Counted from the first letter of the stretch, positions 9,612 through 18,703 are shown. The stretch: 64,000 bases of DNA from Anaerolineales bacterium (GCA_019637755.1 JAHBVC010000002.1:611865-675864), one strand, 5' to 3'. Made by a program: numbers and translations. Notes: generated from the sequence alone by a model not told the origin.

Positions 9612-10430
9612 ATGAGCCCTACCCCCGCAGACCTGCGCGCGGAGATCGAAACCCGCCTGCGCCAATATTATGAAGACTACTACCGGGTGGATTTGAGCCT
9701 GCGTGATTGGCGCGAACGAATTGAGTATCGCCTGGACGAAGAAGCCAATTTTGCTGAGCCTAACATCCGCAAGGTGGAAGAGTGGCTGGGCCTGGATTTC
9801 GCCGGCCAACGCGTGCTGGTGGTAGGCGCTGGCACGGGGGCCGAGAGCATCGTGCTGCACCAGCGCGGCGCTGAGGTCTACGGCATCGAACCGTATGACA
9901 AGGCGATGGCGATCCTCAACCTCAAAGCCGAGCTCTACGGGCTGCCGCAGGCCCGCTTTCAGCAGGCGGTAGCCGAGCACATTCCGCATCCTGACGAGAC
10001 CTTCGATTTCATCTATTGCTATACCGTCATCGAACATGTGCAGGATGTAGAAGCCACGATTGATGAAATGCTGCGCGTATGCAAAACCGGCGGCCTGGTC
10101 TTCATTCAAACACCGGATTATCGCTTCCCATATGAGGCGCACTATAAGATCGACCGGCCAGCCTTTTCGCCGCGCTGGCTGACCGCCCTACGGCTACGGC
10201 TGCAGGGGCGCTCGGCGGCTTTCCTCAACACGGTGAATTTCGTTACCGCACCTGAGCTTAACCGCCTCTTTTTTGCACGCAACGTGCTCACCATGCGCAT
10301 GGAGCCTAACTGGCTGTTTGGCTGGAAGCAGGCCGGCCAAGAGCATACGCGTGCATACCGCTTTGCGGCGCGCCAGGGGATCAGCCGCGATCAAAACATC
10401 TTCCTGCGCAAACTGGGGCCCAGCCGATGA
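9612..10430 (+). CDS. class I SAM-dependent methyltransferase
   Basis: 272 aa. Rossmann-type SAM site VLVVGAGTGAES (near residue 72), followed by acidic residues that bind the SAM ribose and by YCYTVIEHVQD, typical of the Methyltransf_11/25 families. It is first in a four-gene operon with 4-nt ATGA overlaps, followed by two more methyltransferases and a GT1 glycosyltransferase. That suggests methylation of a glycan or lipid-linked sugar rather than of RNA or protein. ATG 9612 is used; TTG 9609 is possible. GGAG lies at 9598-9601. Confidence 0.87.
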   Translation: MSPTPADLRAEIETRLRQYYEDYYRVDLSLRDWRERIEYRLDEEANFAEPNIRKVEEWLGLDFAGQRVLVVGAGTGAESIVLHQRGAEVYGIEPYDKAMAILNLKAELYGLPQARFQQAVAEHIPHPDETFDFIYCYTVIEHVQDVEATIDEMLRVCKTGGLVFIQTPDYRFPYEAHYKIDRPAFSPRWLTALRLRLQGRSAAFLNTVNFVTAPELNRLFFARNVLTMRMEPNWLFGWKQAGQEHTRAYRFAARQGISRDQNIFLRKLGPSR

Positions 10431-11176
10431 CACGCATCGCGCGAATGTTTGCCAAAGCCTTAGCCTGGGTCGCCAACCGGTTGCCGCAGGCTGCCCTGGA
10501 ACGCATGCTGGAGCGCGTGATCGTAGCGCGCAGCCAGCAGTTGCCCGCAGCCGATGGCCTGCGCTTCCTCTTCCGGCTGGATGCGCTGCTGTATTCGCTG
10601 CAAGGGCCGCTTTCGGGGGTGTACGGCGGCGGGGTGCATTCCAAGCACCGCCACACCGGCTATCACGACTTTTTTGTTGAGCGCATCGGTGCCGATGAGC
10701 GCGTGCTGGATATTGGCTGTGGCATGGGCGCGGTGGCCTTCGATATCGCCCAGCGCACCGGCGCTCAGGTACACGGGGTTGACCTTAACGCCGAGAGTAT
10801 TGCCGAGGCACAGCACCGTTACCAGTTGCCCAATCTGCGCTTCACGGTACAAGACGCGCTGCAATTAAAGCTAGACACCCCGTACGACACGATCGTGCTC
10901 TCCAATGTGCTTGAGCACATCGTCGAGCGGCCGGAATTCTTACGCCAAGCCATGCAAGCCACGGGCGCCAAGCGCATCTTCATCCGCGTGCCCTTGTTTG
11001 AGCGCGATTGGCGCGTGCCGCTCAAGCAGGAGCTCGGCGTCGAGTGGCGCCTGGATCTGGACCACAAGACTGAGTTCACCCTGGCACAGTTTGCGACAGA
11101 GACCCAGGCGGCCGGCTTGCAGATCGTGCACCAGGAAGTGCACTGGGGTGAGGTGTGGGCCGAACTGAAGCCATGA
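10427..11176 (+). CDS. class I SAM-dependent methyltransferase
   Basis: 249 aa. SAM motif VLDIGCGMGAVAFD (about residues 90-103) followed by VLSNVLEHI. The start overlaps the previous stop by 4 nt (ATGA), so the two are translationally coupled. It differs from its two methyltransferase neighbours in the N-terminal 80 residues, so it probably has its own substrate in the same pathway. Glycan or lipid modification is inferred from the operon partner glycosyltransferase. Confidence 0.87.
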   Translation: MTRIARMFAKALAWVANRLPQAALERMLERVIVARSQQLPAADGLRFLFRLDALLYSLQGPLSGVYGGGVHSKHRHTGYHDFFVERIGADERVLDIGCGMGAVAFDIAQRTGAQVHGVDLNAESIAEAQHRYQLPNLRFTVQDALQLKLDTPYDTIVLSNVLEHIVERPEFLRQAMQATGAKRIFIRVPLFERDWRVPLKQELGVEWRLDLDHKTEFTLAQFATETQAAGLQIVHQEVHWGEVWAELKP

Positions 11177-11868
11177 AGGTGACGCTCGAGGAGCAGCTCT
11201 CCTATTCGCTGCGCCGCCAGCAGGTGGATGCTTTCCTGGCGCAGCAGCTTGCCCAGCTGCCCAGCGGCAGCCGCCTGCTGGACCTGGGCGGCGTGAAGCA
11301 TGGCCAGCGCGGCCATAGCCGCACGGCCAGCCAGGGCCTGCAGGTCACCGTGGCCAACCTGGTGACCGACAAAGGGCTAGACCTGCTGACCGATGCCGCT
11401 CACCTGCCACTGGCAACCGCCAGCTACCCGGCCGTGCTATGTTCCGAAGTGCTTGAACACGTGAGTGATCCATTGGCCGTAGTGCAGCAGATCCAGCGCG
11501 TGCTGCAGCCGGGCGGCCTGCTGCTCGCCACCGTGCCATTCATGTTCCGCCAGCATGCAGACCCGAGCGACTATGGGCGCTATACCGAATGGTTTTGGAG
11601 CGAGAATCTGCAGCGGCTGGGGTTCACGCAGATCGTTATCGAAAAACAGGGCCTGTTTGGCAGCGTATTGGCCGACATGCTGCGCCATTGGTGGCAACAG
11701 CGCCTCCTCGAAGGGAGCCGCCCGCGGCGGCTCAACCGCTGGCTGCTGCCGCGGCTAATGGCGGCAGCACGCCGCCGCGCCCTGCGCTTTGATCAGCAGC
11801 ATGCCCAGCACCGCGTGTGGAGCAGCTACACCAGCGGCTTCGGCATCCGCGCCCACAAACCGGCATGA
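11173..11868 (+). CDS. class I SAM-dependent methyltransferase
   Basis: 231 aa. SAM site RLLDLGGVKHG is an unusual variant (GG rather than GxGxG), then VLCSEVLEHVSDP and VLQPGGLLLATVPF, typical of Methyltransf_11. ATG 11173 overlaps the preceding stop by 4 nt, which decides it against the upstream in-frame GTG 11155. It is the third methyltransferase of the operon. The variant glycine loop may reflect altered SAM contacts. Confidence 0.84.
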   Translation: MKVTLEEQLSYSLRRQQVDAFLAQQLAQLPSGSRLLDLGGVKHGQRGHSRTASQGLQVTVANLVTDKGLDLLTDAAHLPLATASYPAVLCSEVLEHVSDPLAVVQQIQRVLQPGGLLLATVPFMFRQHADPSDYGRYTEWFWSENLQRLGFTQIVIEKQGLFGSVLADMLRHWWQQRLLEGSRPRRLNRWLLPRLMAAARRRALRFDQQHAQHRVWSSYTSGFGIRAHKPA

Positions 11869-12947
11869 AAGCGCGCATTGCGTATTTGTTGCAGATGTTT
11901 GGCGTGGGCGGCATGCCCAAATGGCTCTACCGCCTGGCGGGTGAGCTGGCGGATGAATTTGATTTTCACTTTATTGCCACCCATTCCGACTACGTGCTGC
12001 CAGAGTACCGCCAGGTAGCTCAGGTGGCTGTAGTGCCCTTTCGCAAGCTGCCCCTGGCAGGCTATTTGCTGCGCCAACGGATTGACCTGGCGCAGATCGC
12101 CAATCTGCGCCTGTACGCCGATGCGGCGCGGCTGGCCGGCGTGCCCAGCGTGATCGAGCGGGTGGACGGCATGCGCAGCGGTGCAGCCCTGGGCAGCAAG
12201 GCCGGGCTGGATGCGGTGGTAGCGTCCACCGCTGGCATGGCGCAGCACCTGGCGGGGCTGATGCCCAGCGAGAAAATTCACACGATCTACAACGGGGTGG
12301 ATTTGGCGGCAGTGGATGCTGCGCCCATAGAGCGCTTTGGCTTGGGTACCGACAAGATCATCATCGGCCGCACCTCGCGCCTGGGCGGTGGCAAGAACCT
12401 CTCGCTGCTGATCGCCGCCGTCAAGCAGTTACGCCAACACAGCCACTACCAACATGTGCATTTGGTGATCTGCGGCGGCGATACCACTCAACCGGGGGCC
12501 GTGCCGATGCTGGCTCAGCTGCGCGCTGAGGCCGCAGCGCTGGGCGCCGCGGTGACCTTTACCGGCGAAGTGGCTGACCCAATGCCGGTGACCAAGGGCT
12601 TTGATATCGCCACGTGTACCTCGCTGCCCAACAACGAGGGCATCCCCAACTCGCTGATCGAAGCAATGGCCGCCAGCAAGCCGGTGGTAGCCAGCGCGGT
12701 CGACGATATTCCCGAACTGGTGCAAGACGGCCAGACCGGCCTATTGTTTGAGAGCAACAATGTGGCGGCGCTGGCGGCGGCCTTGGCGCGCCTGGTAGAG
12801 GATGCCGCCTTGCGCCAGCGGATGGGCGCGGCAGGGCGGGCACGCATCGAAAGAGACTTCGATCTGCGGCAGCAAGCCGAGCGCTATCGCCAGCTCTATC
12901 GCAGCCTGCTGCAACAAAACGGCCGCCACTGGCTCAGCCGTTTCTAA
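11865..12947 (+). CDS. GT-B glycosyltransferase family 1 (GT4-like)
   Basis: 360 aa. Two-domain GT-B fold. The N-terminal half contains YLLQMFGVGGMPKWLYRLAGEL. The C-terminal donor-binding half has IGRTSRLGGGKNLSLLIAAV and the EX7E-type segment NNEGIPNSLIEAMAASKPVV. It probably transfers a nucleotide-activated sugar in cell-envelope polysaccharide or glycolipid synthesis. It overlaps the previous methyltransferase by 4 nt and its stop overlaps the convergent AlkZ-like gene by 4 nt. Confidence 0.88.
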   Translation: MKARIAYLLQMFGVGGMPKWLYRLAGELADEFDFHFIATHSDYVLPEYRQVAQVAVVPFRKLPLAGYLLRQRIDLAQIANLRLYADAARLAGVPSVIERVDGMRSGAALGSKAGLDAVVASTAGMAQHLAGLMPSEKIHTIYNGVDLAAVDAAPIERFGLGTDKIIIGRTSRLGGGKNLSLLIAAVKQLRQHSHYQHVHLVICGGDTTQPGAVPMLAQLRAEAAALGAAVTFTGEVADPMPVTKGFDIATCTSLPNNEGIPNSLIEAMAASKPVVASAVDDIPELVQDGQTGLLFESNNVAALAAALARLVEDAALRQRMGAAGRARIERDFDLRQQAERYRQLYRSLLQQNGRHWLSRF

Positions 12948-14041
12948 ACCAGCAGCTCCACCTTCGCCGCTAAGCCCAGGAACTTTGCATACCGCTGGAT
13001 ATTTCCGTCCAGTACCTTGGCGTCAGCTCTCAGATCGCCACCAAAGGGCGATTGCAGCGTGATGCGCACCTCTTGCTTGCCCAGCTCGCGCTTCCACATG
13101 CCCGCCGTGCGCCCGTTGATGATGTAGAAATGGGGCAGCATGTAGTTGCCGCCCGCCCAGAACGACTTGTATGCTTGCGGCTCAATATGGCGGCGATCAG
13201 CAAAGCCAATGCCGTACTCGTCAAAATTGGGCAGCAGCCAGGCGCTGCGCACGCTCCTGGCTGGCGCACGCTCTTTTGACCACCAGTAGGTTTTGCCATC
13301 CAACTCAGTGCTATGCAGCCCAGCGGCCTGCGCAGCGGCGCGGCAATCGGCCAGGGTGAGGCCAGACCACCAGGCAAAGTCGTGTGCGCTGGCCGGGCCG
13401 CGGGCGCCGAAGTAGCGGCGGGCCAGTTCGGCCAAGGCTTCAGCCCGCGCGGGCAGGCGCCGCGCAGCTGGGGCGCGCTCATCCAGCAGCATGTATGTGA
13501 ATTGCTTACCGCGCCGCGGGCCGCTGGTAATCAAGCCCGCCAACTCAGCAAACATAATGATGTGTGCCAAGCGAATACTGCCCGGCGCACCACTGCCAAT
13601 GGGAATGCCACTATCTTCAAGAGCTTCGGCGAGCTCTTTGCGCATTAATTGGCGGCCGCCTTCGAGGCTGCGCTGTAATGCCTTCAACGAGCGCTTTTGG
13701 GTGGCGGTGTCTATGCCGTGCTGGCGGTACATGTAGGCGTTGAACGCATTGACGCGCGGCGCGCTCAGCAGCAGCATCCAGCCAAGATCCTCTGGGGCCA
13801 CAAAGTGCCAGGTGGGGCGCAAGATGTGGGTGCGCAGAATGCGCCCATCGGCGAACCAGGCCTCGACGGCACTCTCCGTCCAGCCGGCGGGCAGGCGCTG
13901 CGCCAAAGCCCAGAGTGCCCCGTAGAAATCCTGCGCCTGCAGCGCGCCCTGGGCGGATACAACCTCGAGTGGCGTGCTGAGCGGTTTGCCCGCCAGATGC
14001 TGGTTGGCCAGGCGGCGGCGAATAATTTCGGTTGGCTTCAT
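12944..14041 (-). CDS. AlkZ/YcaQ-like winged-helix DNA glycosylase
   Basis: 365 aa of the HTH_42 (winged-helix DNA-binding) family, which includes AlkZ and YcaQ, glycosylases that unhook DNA crosslinks and remove bulky alkyl lesions. A QAQ motif at residues 35-37 matches the QxQ catalytic motif of this family. The downstream pattern of helix-turn-helix segments and the WW/YWWS region also fits. ATG 14041 is used; a longer start to 14104 would run into the hairpin at 14084-14139. The family is known, activity here is inferred. Confidence 0.8.
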   Translation of the reverse strand: MKPTEIIRRRLANQHLAGKPLSTPLEVVSAQGALQAQDFYGALWALAQRLPAGWTESAVEAWFADGRILRTHILRPTWHFVAPEDLGWMLLLSAPRVNAFNAYMYRQHGIDTATQKRSLKALQRSLEGGRQLMRKELAEALEDSGIPIGSGAPGSIRLAHIIMFAELAGLITSGPRRGKQFTYMLLDERAPAARRLPARAEALAELARRYFGARGPASAHDFAWWSGLTLADCRAAAQAAGLHSTELDGKTYWWSKERAPARSVRSAWLLPNFDEYGIGFADRRHIEPQAYKSFWAGGNYMLPHFYIINGRTAGMWKRELGKQEVRITLQSPFGGDLRADAKVLDGNIQRYAKFLGLAAKVELLV

Positions 14042-14083
14042 AGTATGTAATCCTAAGCTTAATAAAGCCAAAAGCGGATAAAT

Positions 14084-14139
14084 ACAAAGACACAAAGGGC
14101 ACAAAGAGAATTAAAACTTTGTGCCTTTTGTGTCTTTGT
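14084..14139. repeat. 23-bp near-perfect inverted repeat
   Basis: Arms 14084-14106 and 14117-14139 pair over 23 bp with one G-T mismatch around a 10-nt AT-rich loop. The arms are purine/pyrimidine-biased (ACAAAG-type units repeated). It sits downstream of tRNA-Ser and upstream of the AlkZ-like gene, both on the minus strand. It may terminate the tRNA transcript, or be a dispersed non-coding repeat. Confidence 0.75.
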
Positions 14140-14159
14140 GGTTCCAGATTTTCTTCAGC

Positions 14160-14246
14160 GGAGAGGGAGGGATTCGAACCCTCGGTGGCCCCAAGGACCA
14201 CAACAGTTTTCGAGACTGCCCCATTCGTCCACTCTGGCACCTCTCC
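14160..14246 (-). tRNA. tRNA-Ser(CGA)
   Basis: 87 nt. 7-bp acceptor GGAGAGG/CCTCTCC, 5-bp anticodon stem with loop CTCGAAA (anticodon CGA), long class II variable arm, and T-loop TTCGAATCC. CCA is not encoded. Confidence 0.95.
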
Positions 14247-14253
14247 ACTTCGA

Positions 14254-14259
14254 ATTATA
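14254..14259 (-). promoter_or_regulatory. -10 box of tRNA-Ser
   Basis: TATAAT on the minus strand, with 7 nt between it and the mature 5' end of the tRNA. This spacing places transcription start at or next to the first tRNA base. It calibrates the -10 to +1 distance for the leaderless genes in this window. Confidence 0.6.
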
Positions 14260-14385
14260 ACGGAGCGTGGGCAGGCCAGCAGAAACTCACCCGGATTGAG
14301 AAAGCAGTTCACCAGTCTGCATTGACCCTGCCGCGGCACGCTTCTAAGATGGGGCAAGTTAATAAATTAGTATTGAGGAGTGCTT

Positions 14386-15114
14386 GTGAGCAGAGGATTG
14401 ACTGGCCTGGTGCTGAAAGGCTATGGGGCCAAAGATTACCAGCTTACCTTGCTGGGCAAGCAGAGCATCGCACCGCATTTTGTGCGCTTTCGCTTCAGCA
14501 GCCCGCAGCTATTGCAAGAGATCGAGTGGCACCCGGCCACCTGGCTGCGCTTTTGGTTCCCGGATACGCATGGCAAGCGCAAGGAGGTGCAGCGCGCCTA
14601 CACGCTGGTGGCCGCCTACCCCGCGCAGGGTGAGTTTGAAATCGATGTACTCTTGCACCAGCCGCCGGGGCCGGCCACGCTGTGGTTTGAGAGCGCCCAA
14701 CCGGGTCACCAGCTCACGGGCACGTTCCTGGGCTCACGCTTTCGCATGCCGCACCCCGAACCGGCCAGCTTCCTACTCATCGGCGATGCGTGCTCCACGC
14801 CGGCGATCAACAACCTCATCGCCGCCGCCCAGCCCAGCACCCCGCTGGAAGTCTATCTGGAAAGCAACGACGCACACGATGCAACAATTCCGCTGGCCAG
14901 CCATCCGCAGTTAACCTTGCAGCGCGTGCCGCGCCGCGGGCCGGAATCATTGCTGGCAGCCATCCCGCACCGCCCGCGAGCAGGCTGGTTCGCCTGGGCC
15001 GCCGGCGAAGCGGGCACGTTGAAGCTGCTGCACCACGCGCTCAGAAGCGAACATGGCTTTGACAAAGAGCGCATGCATGTGCAATCCTACTGGTCTGAAA
15101 CTACGAAGCATTGA
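14386..15114 (+). CDS. siderophore-interacting protein-type FAD reductase
   Basis: 242 aa of the SIP/ViuB family, NAD(P)H:flavin-dependent ferric-siderophore reductases. The N-terminal FAD-binding barrel contains RAYTLVAAYPAQGEFEIDVLLH, with the family's R-x-Y-T/S FAD motif. The C-terminal nucleotide-binding half includes GDACSTPAINNLI, WAAGEAGTLK and a YW pair near the C-terminus. GTG 14386 is chosen because GAGGAG lies 5 nt upstream. The next gene, an alpha/beta hydrolase, starts 9 nt after the stop, so a short operon is likely; a ferric-siderophore esterase role for the hydrolase is possible but unproven. Confidence 0.8.
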   Translation: MSRGLTGLVLKGYGAKDYQLTLLGKQSIAPHFVRFRFSSPQLLQEIEWHPATWLRFWFPDTHGKRKEVQRAYTLVAAYPAQGEFEIDVLLHQPPGPATLWFESAQPGHQLTGTFLGSRFRMPHPEPASFLLIGDACSTPAINNLIAAAQPSTPLEVYLESNDAHDATIPLASHPQLTLQRVPRRGPESLLAAIPHRPRAGWFAWAAGEAGTLKLLHHALRSEHGFDKERMHVQSYWSETTKH

Positions 15115-15122
15115 GGCCCGCC

Positions 15123-15974
15123 ATGACGCACACTTACGGAAACTCCCATTACTTCACCCTGCCCGATGGGCGCAAACTGCACTATTGGCTCAAAGGGGAA
15201 GGCGGGCCAACGGTAGTGTTTGAAGCGGGCATGGGCTTCTCCGGCGCGATGTGGGGCCAGGTGCAGCCCGCCGTGGCCGAACGTGCCACCACGCTGGTGT
15301 ATGACCGCGCCGGTACCGGCCGCAGCGATGACCGCCGGGATGCACACACCCTCGCGCGGGTAGTGGCCGACCTGGCGGCGCTGTTGGCCAGCCTGCCGCA
15401 GTTAGCGCCCTTCATTCTGGTGGGCGCCAGTTGGGGCGGGCCGATCGTGCGCCAATTGGCCGCCAGCGGCCAGTTGGCGGTTCGCGGGCTGGTGCTGGTG
15501 GACCAGAGCGACGAGAACGCGCCGGATTTCTTTACGCCCGCGGCACGCAAGCAGTTCGAAGCCACACCCAAACTGCTGATCCCCCTGGCCAAGCTAGGCC
15601 TGTATAAGTTGATCGGCCAGGGGCCGGGCAAACACCAGCCGGCCGATGTGCGCCAGGATCACTATGCGTTTGATTTCACGCTGCGCGCCGCGGAGAATTT
15701 CGCCGCCGAGATCGCCAACTTCATCCCAGATATGGAATGGTTGCGCGACCACCCTACCCGTTTAGAGGGCATGGAGGTGAGTGTGATCAGCGGCATGAAG
15801 GCTGGCTTCTTGGATGGCAAGCAGCGCAAATCGATCAATGCGGCCCACCGCAAGACGGCGCAACAGCTCGCCCAGGCGCGCTTTGTGCCCGCCGAACGTG
15901 CCGGGCACTATGTGATGTTCCACCAGCCTGAAATTATCGTGAGCGAGGTAGCACGCTTGCTTGGCAAAGCATAG
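15123..15974 (+). CDS. alpha/beta-fold hydrolase
   Basis: 283 aa. Nucleophile elbow GASWGG, oxyanion region VFEAGMGFSG, YDRAGTGRS (typical of this superfamily), and a C-terminal His in AERAGHYVMF. Esterase, lipase or epoxide hydrolase activity cannot be separated by sequence. It follows the flavoreductase at 9 nt on the same strand. Confidence 0.85.
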   Translation: MTHTYGNSHYFTLPDGRKLHYWLKGEGGPTVVFEAGMGFSGAMWGQVQPAVAERATTLVYDRAGTGRSDDRRDAHTLARVVADLAALLASLPQLAPFILVGASWGGPIVRQLAASGQLAVRGLVLVDQSDENAPDFFTPAARKQFEATPKLLIPLAKLGLYKLIGQGPGKHQPADVRQDHYAFDFTLRAAENFAAEIANFIPDMEWLRDHPTRLEGMEVSVISGMKAGFLDGKQRKSINAAHRKTAQQLAQARFVPAERAGHYVMFHQPEIIVSEVARLLGKA

Positions 15975-16156
15975 CGGGCCGTGGTCACTCTAGGTTTGGA
16001 AGAATCCTTTAACAGGCTTGTTTGCGCTATGCCCTAAAGGATTCCTCGCTACGCTCGGAATGACGGCTTGGCTCTGTAGGGGCGCAGCATGCTGCCCCCC
16101 TACAGTCATATGGTCACAGGCAACTTACGCTCAACGTAAAATATCTGCCAGCAAGC
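15975..16156. other. non-coding spacer with nested inverted repeats
   Basis: Convergent spacer between the hydrolase and MBL genes. It holds a 9-bp inverted repeat (16003-16011 with 16035-16043), a GGATTCCTCGCTACGCTC/GGAATGAC-type segment (16040-16066) and a 15-bp inverted repeat with one mismatch (16075-16104, GC-rich). No ORF of note. It resembles a short dispersed non-coding repeat. Confidence 0.45.
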
Positions 16157-17554
16157 TCACCACAGCTCGGCCACATCGCCACGGGCAGGGTAGTACACAT
16201 TGGCAAAGCCATCGCCATGCAGCTTCTCGGTTAGTGCCGCCGCCGGGCCAGCTTCACCATGCACCAGGTAAATGTTGCGCACGCGGTCCTTCACCGCCGC
16301 CGCATACTCACGCAGGCCATCTTGCCCCGCATGCGCCGAGAACCCGTTGATGCTGGCCACGCGGATCTTGCGGTCATACTCATTGCCGAAGATACGAATG
16401 CGCTCGGCGCCTTCCACCAGGCGGCGCCCCAACGTGTGCGGCGCCATCCACGAGACGATCAGCACCAGGCTCTTCTCGTCATCTACGTTGTGCTCCAGGT
16501 GGTGCAGCACGCGGCCTACTTCCATCATGCCCGAGGCGGAAATGATCACCATCGGATCCTTGCGTTCATTCAACGCTTTGGACTCGTCGACTGAGCGGAT
16601 GTAGGTAAGCATATCGAAGCCCAGGGCTTCGGTGTGCTTGTCATCCTTCAAAAAGGCGCGGGTTTCGTCATCCAGGCAATCGGGGTGGCGGCGAAAAATA
16701 TCGGTTACGTTGACGGCCAGCGGACTATCCACAAATACAGGCGCTTTGGGCACCGCGCCACTATCCATCAACTGGTGCAGGTGATATACGATCTCCTGCG
16801 TGCGGCCCACTGCGAACGCGGGGATGATCACTTTGCCGCCACGCCGTAGGGTATCGCCAATGATGCCGCTGAGCTGCTCGGCGGCGTGCTCCGGCGGCAA
16901 ATGATTGCGGTCACCGTAGGTACTTTCAATCAACAGCGTATCGGCGGCGCTGGGCAGCACGGGGTCTTTGATCAGGGTGAGCCCTGGCCGGCCAATATCG
17001 CCGGAGAACCAGAAGCGGCGTTGCTTGCCATGATCATCAATATCCAACGCGATCGCCGCCGAACCGAGAATATGCCCGGCCTCCACAAAGGTGGCCTGCA
17101 CGCCCGGCAACACGTCAAAGGGGGCCATGTAATCGTGATTGGTGAACTGGCTGTGCGTTTGCTTGGCATCCGCCACGGTATACAGCGGCACCACCGGCGG
17201 CTCGCCCGGTTTAAGACGGCGGTTGATATGGGCAGCGTCGCTCTCTTGGATATTGGCCGAATCTTCCAACATGACTTTGCACAGATCGGCGGTGGCGTTC
17301 TGGGCATGGATGGCGCCACGATAGCCACTCTTGACCAGATTGGGCAGATTGCCGCTATGGTCAATATGGGCGTGTGAGAGGATCACCGCATCCACGGCCT
17401 GCACATCAAAAGCAAAGTGAGTATTACGCTCGGCTGATTCTTTGCGCGCCCCCTGGTAGAGGCCACAATCCAGCAATAGCTTGCGGCCATTGATCTCAAG
17501 CAAGTGCTGCGAACCGGTTACTGTTTGTGCCGCACCATGAAAATGAATTTGCAT
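16157..17554 (-). CDS. MBL-fold exonuclease/RNA-processing nuclease (beta-CASP)
   Basis: 465 aa metallo-beta-lactamase with beta-CASP and RMMBL domains, the YSH1/CPSF73-like group that includes bacterial ribonucleases. Motifs: SHAHIDHSGNLP (HxHxDH), GHILGSAAI, the beta-CASP region HAEQLSG to SPLAVNVTDIFRRH, SASGMMEVGR, and the RMMBL segment INGFSAHAGQDGL. RNA substrate specificity is inferred from this domain set. It is preceded 6 nt upstream by rnd (RNase D), so the two RNA-degrading enzymes are co-transcribed. Confidence 0.9.
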   Translation of the reverse strand: MQIHFHGAAQTVTGSQHLLEINGRKLLLDCGLYQGARKESAERNTHFAFDVQAVDAVILSHAHIDHSGNLPNLVKSGYRGAIHAQNATADLCKVMLEDSANIQESDAAHINRRLKPGEPPVVPLYTVADAKQTHSQFTNHDYMAPFDVLPGVQATFVEAGHILGSAAIALDIDDHGKQRRFWFSGDIGRPGLTLIKDPVLPSAADTLLIESTYGDRNHLPPEHAAEQLSGIIGDTLRRGGKVIIPAFAVGRTQEIVYHLHQLMDSGAVPKAPVFVDSPLAVNVTDIFRRHPDCLDDETRAFLKDDKHTEALGFDMLTYIRSVDESKALNERKDPMVIISASGMMEVGRVLHHLEHNVDDEKSLVLIVSWMAPHTLGRRLVEGAERIRIFGNEYDRKIRVASINGFSAHAGQDGLREYAAAVKDRVRNIYLVHGEAGPAAALTEKLHGDGFANVYYPARGDVAELW

Positions 17555-17560
17555 ATCACG

Positions 17561-18694
17561 CTATCCTTGGTTGGGGTGCAAGGCCTTGAGTACATGCTCA
17601 CCCCAGGTCTTGAAACGCCAGGGCACACTGGCAAACAGGGCTTCCAGTTCGCTCAGGCGGTGCGGGTTGGCGCGGGCCGTGCTCTCCATAATATCGCGTG
17701 GCAATACCACATCCGATTCGACATCCAGTGTCTTGGCAGTGGCTTTGCGCCAGGCGCGTAGTATTTCTAAACGTTCCACATAGGCTTCGTCATACGGGGG
17801 GCGCGGCGGCCGGCGCAGGGGCGCAGCCTGCAGGCCGCGCTGTACGGCCGCCAAGAGCGGCTTGCCGTGGCGGCGTAGCTGGCCCTCGCTCATGCCCTTG
17901 GCGGGCGCCAATTCCTCGAGGGTGTGCGGCGCCAGTTTGGCGATCTCGACCAGCGTGCTATCGCCGATCACCTTGAACAGCGGCACATCCGCCTGGGCCG
18001 CCCGCTGGGCGCGGTATTCGGCCAGCTCGCTGAGGATCGCTGCCTGGCGCGCCGTCAGATCACGCGCCCCTTTGACGCGCCAGACCTCGGGCACATCTTC
18101 GCCTGCGTGGCTGGGGCGGGTAAGCGCCGGCAGGCGGGCGAAATCCTCCTGAGCCAGCTCCCAGCGGCCCGCCGCCTCCAGATCCGCCTTGAGCTTGTGG
18201 CGCAATTGCAGCAGGTAGTGTGTATCGTGGCGCGCATACTCCAGCAGCGCCGGTTGCAGCGGGCGGGCGCCCCAATCAGCGCGTTGGAAGCGCTTTTCCA
18301 GCGTGATGCCAAAGTCTTCTTCCAGCAAGCTGCTGAGGCCGACGCGTTTGCGCCCCAGAGTACGCGCCGCGATCATCGTGTCAAATAAGTTGGCAAAATC
18401 CAGGTGGTATTGGCGCTGCATGACGATCAGATCATATTCACCGGCGTGGAAAATTTTCTCGTGGGCCGGGCTGAGAAACAGCGCGGCCAGCGGCTCCAGA
18501 TCCGGCAAAGGAAAGGGATCGATCAAGGCGTCTTCGTCAGGGGTGGAAAACTGCAATAGGCACAGCCGTTCACGATAGGCGTGTAAGCTATTGGCTTCCG
18601 TATCTACCGCAATCAGCGGGTGGTGGTGTAAGCGCTCTGCCAGGGCGGTTAGCGTGTCCGTGCTGGTGATCAGTGCTGGCGTGCTACTAGACAT
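17561..18694 (-). CDS. rnd: ribonuclease D
   Basis: 377 aa. DEDD 3'-5' exoribonuclease. Exo I VDTEANSLHAY, Exo II near HAGEYDLIVMQRQYHLD, Exo III ARHDTHYLLQL. An HRDC domain follows (about residues 205-285, ending AKGMSEGQLRRHGKPLLAA). It trims the 3' ends of tRNA and other stable RNA. Start 18694 lies 9 nt after a TATAAT box at 18704-18709, so the mRNA has little or no leader. Confidence 0.93.
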   Translation of the reverse strand: MSSSTPALITSTDTLTALAERLHHHPLIAVDTEANSLHAYRERLCLLQFSTPDEDALIDPFPLPDLEPLAALFLSPAHEKIFHAGEYDLIVMQRQYHLDFANLFDTMIAARTLGRKRVGLSSLLEEDFGITLEKRFQRADWGARPLQPALLEYARHDTHYLLQLRHKLKADLEAAGRWELAQEDFARLPALTRPSHAGEDVPEVWRVKGARDLTARQAAILSELAEYRAQRAAQADVPLFKVIGDSTLVEIAKLAPHTLEELAPAKGMSEGQLRRHGKPLLAAVQRGLQAAPLRRPPRPPYDEAYVERLEILRAWRKATAKTLDVESDVVLPRDIMESTARANPHRLSELEALFASVPWRFKTWGEHVLKALHPNQG

Positions 18695-18703
18695 GTGGCA
18701 GCT

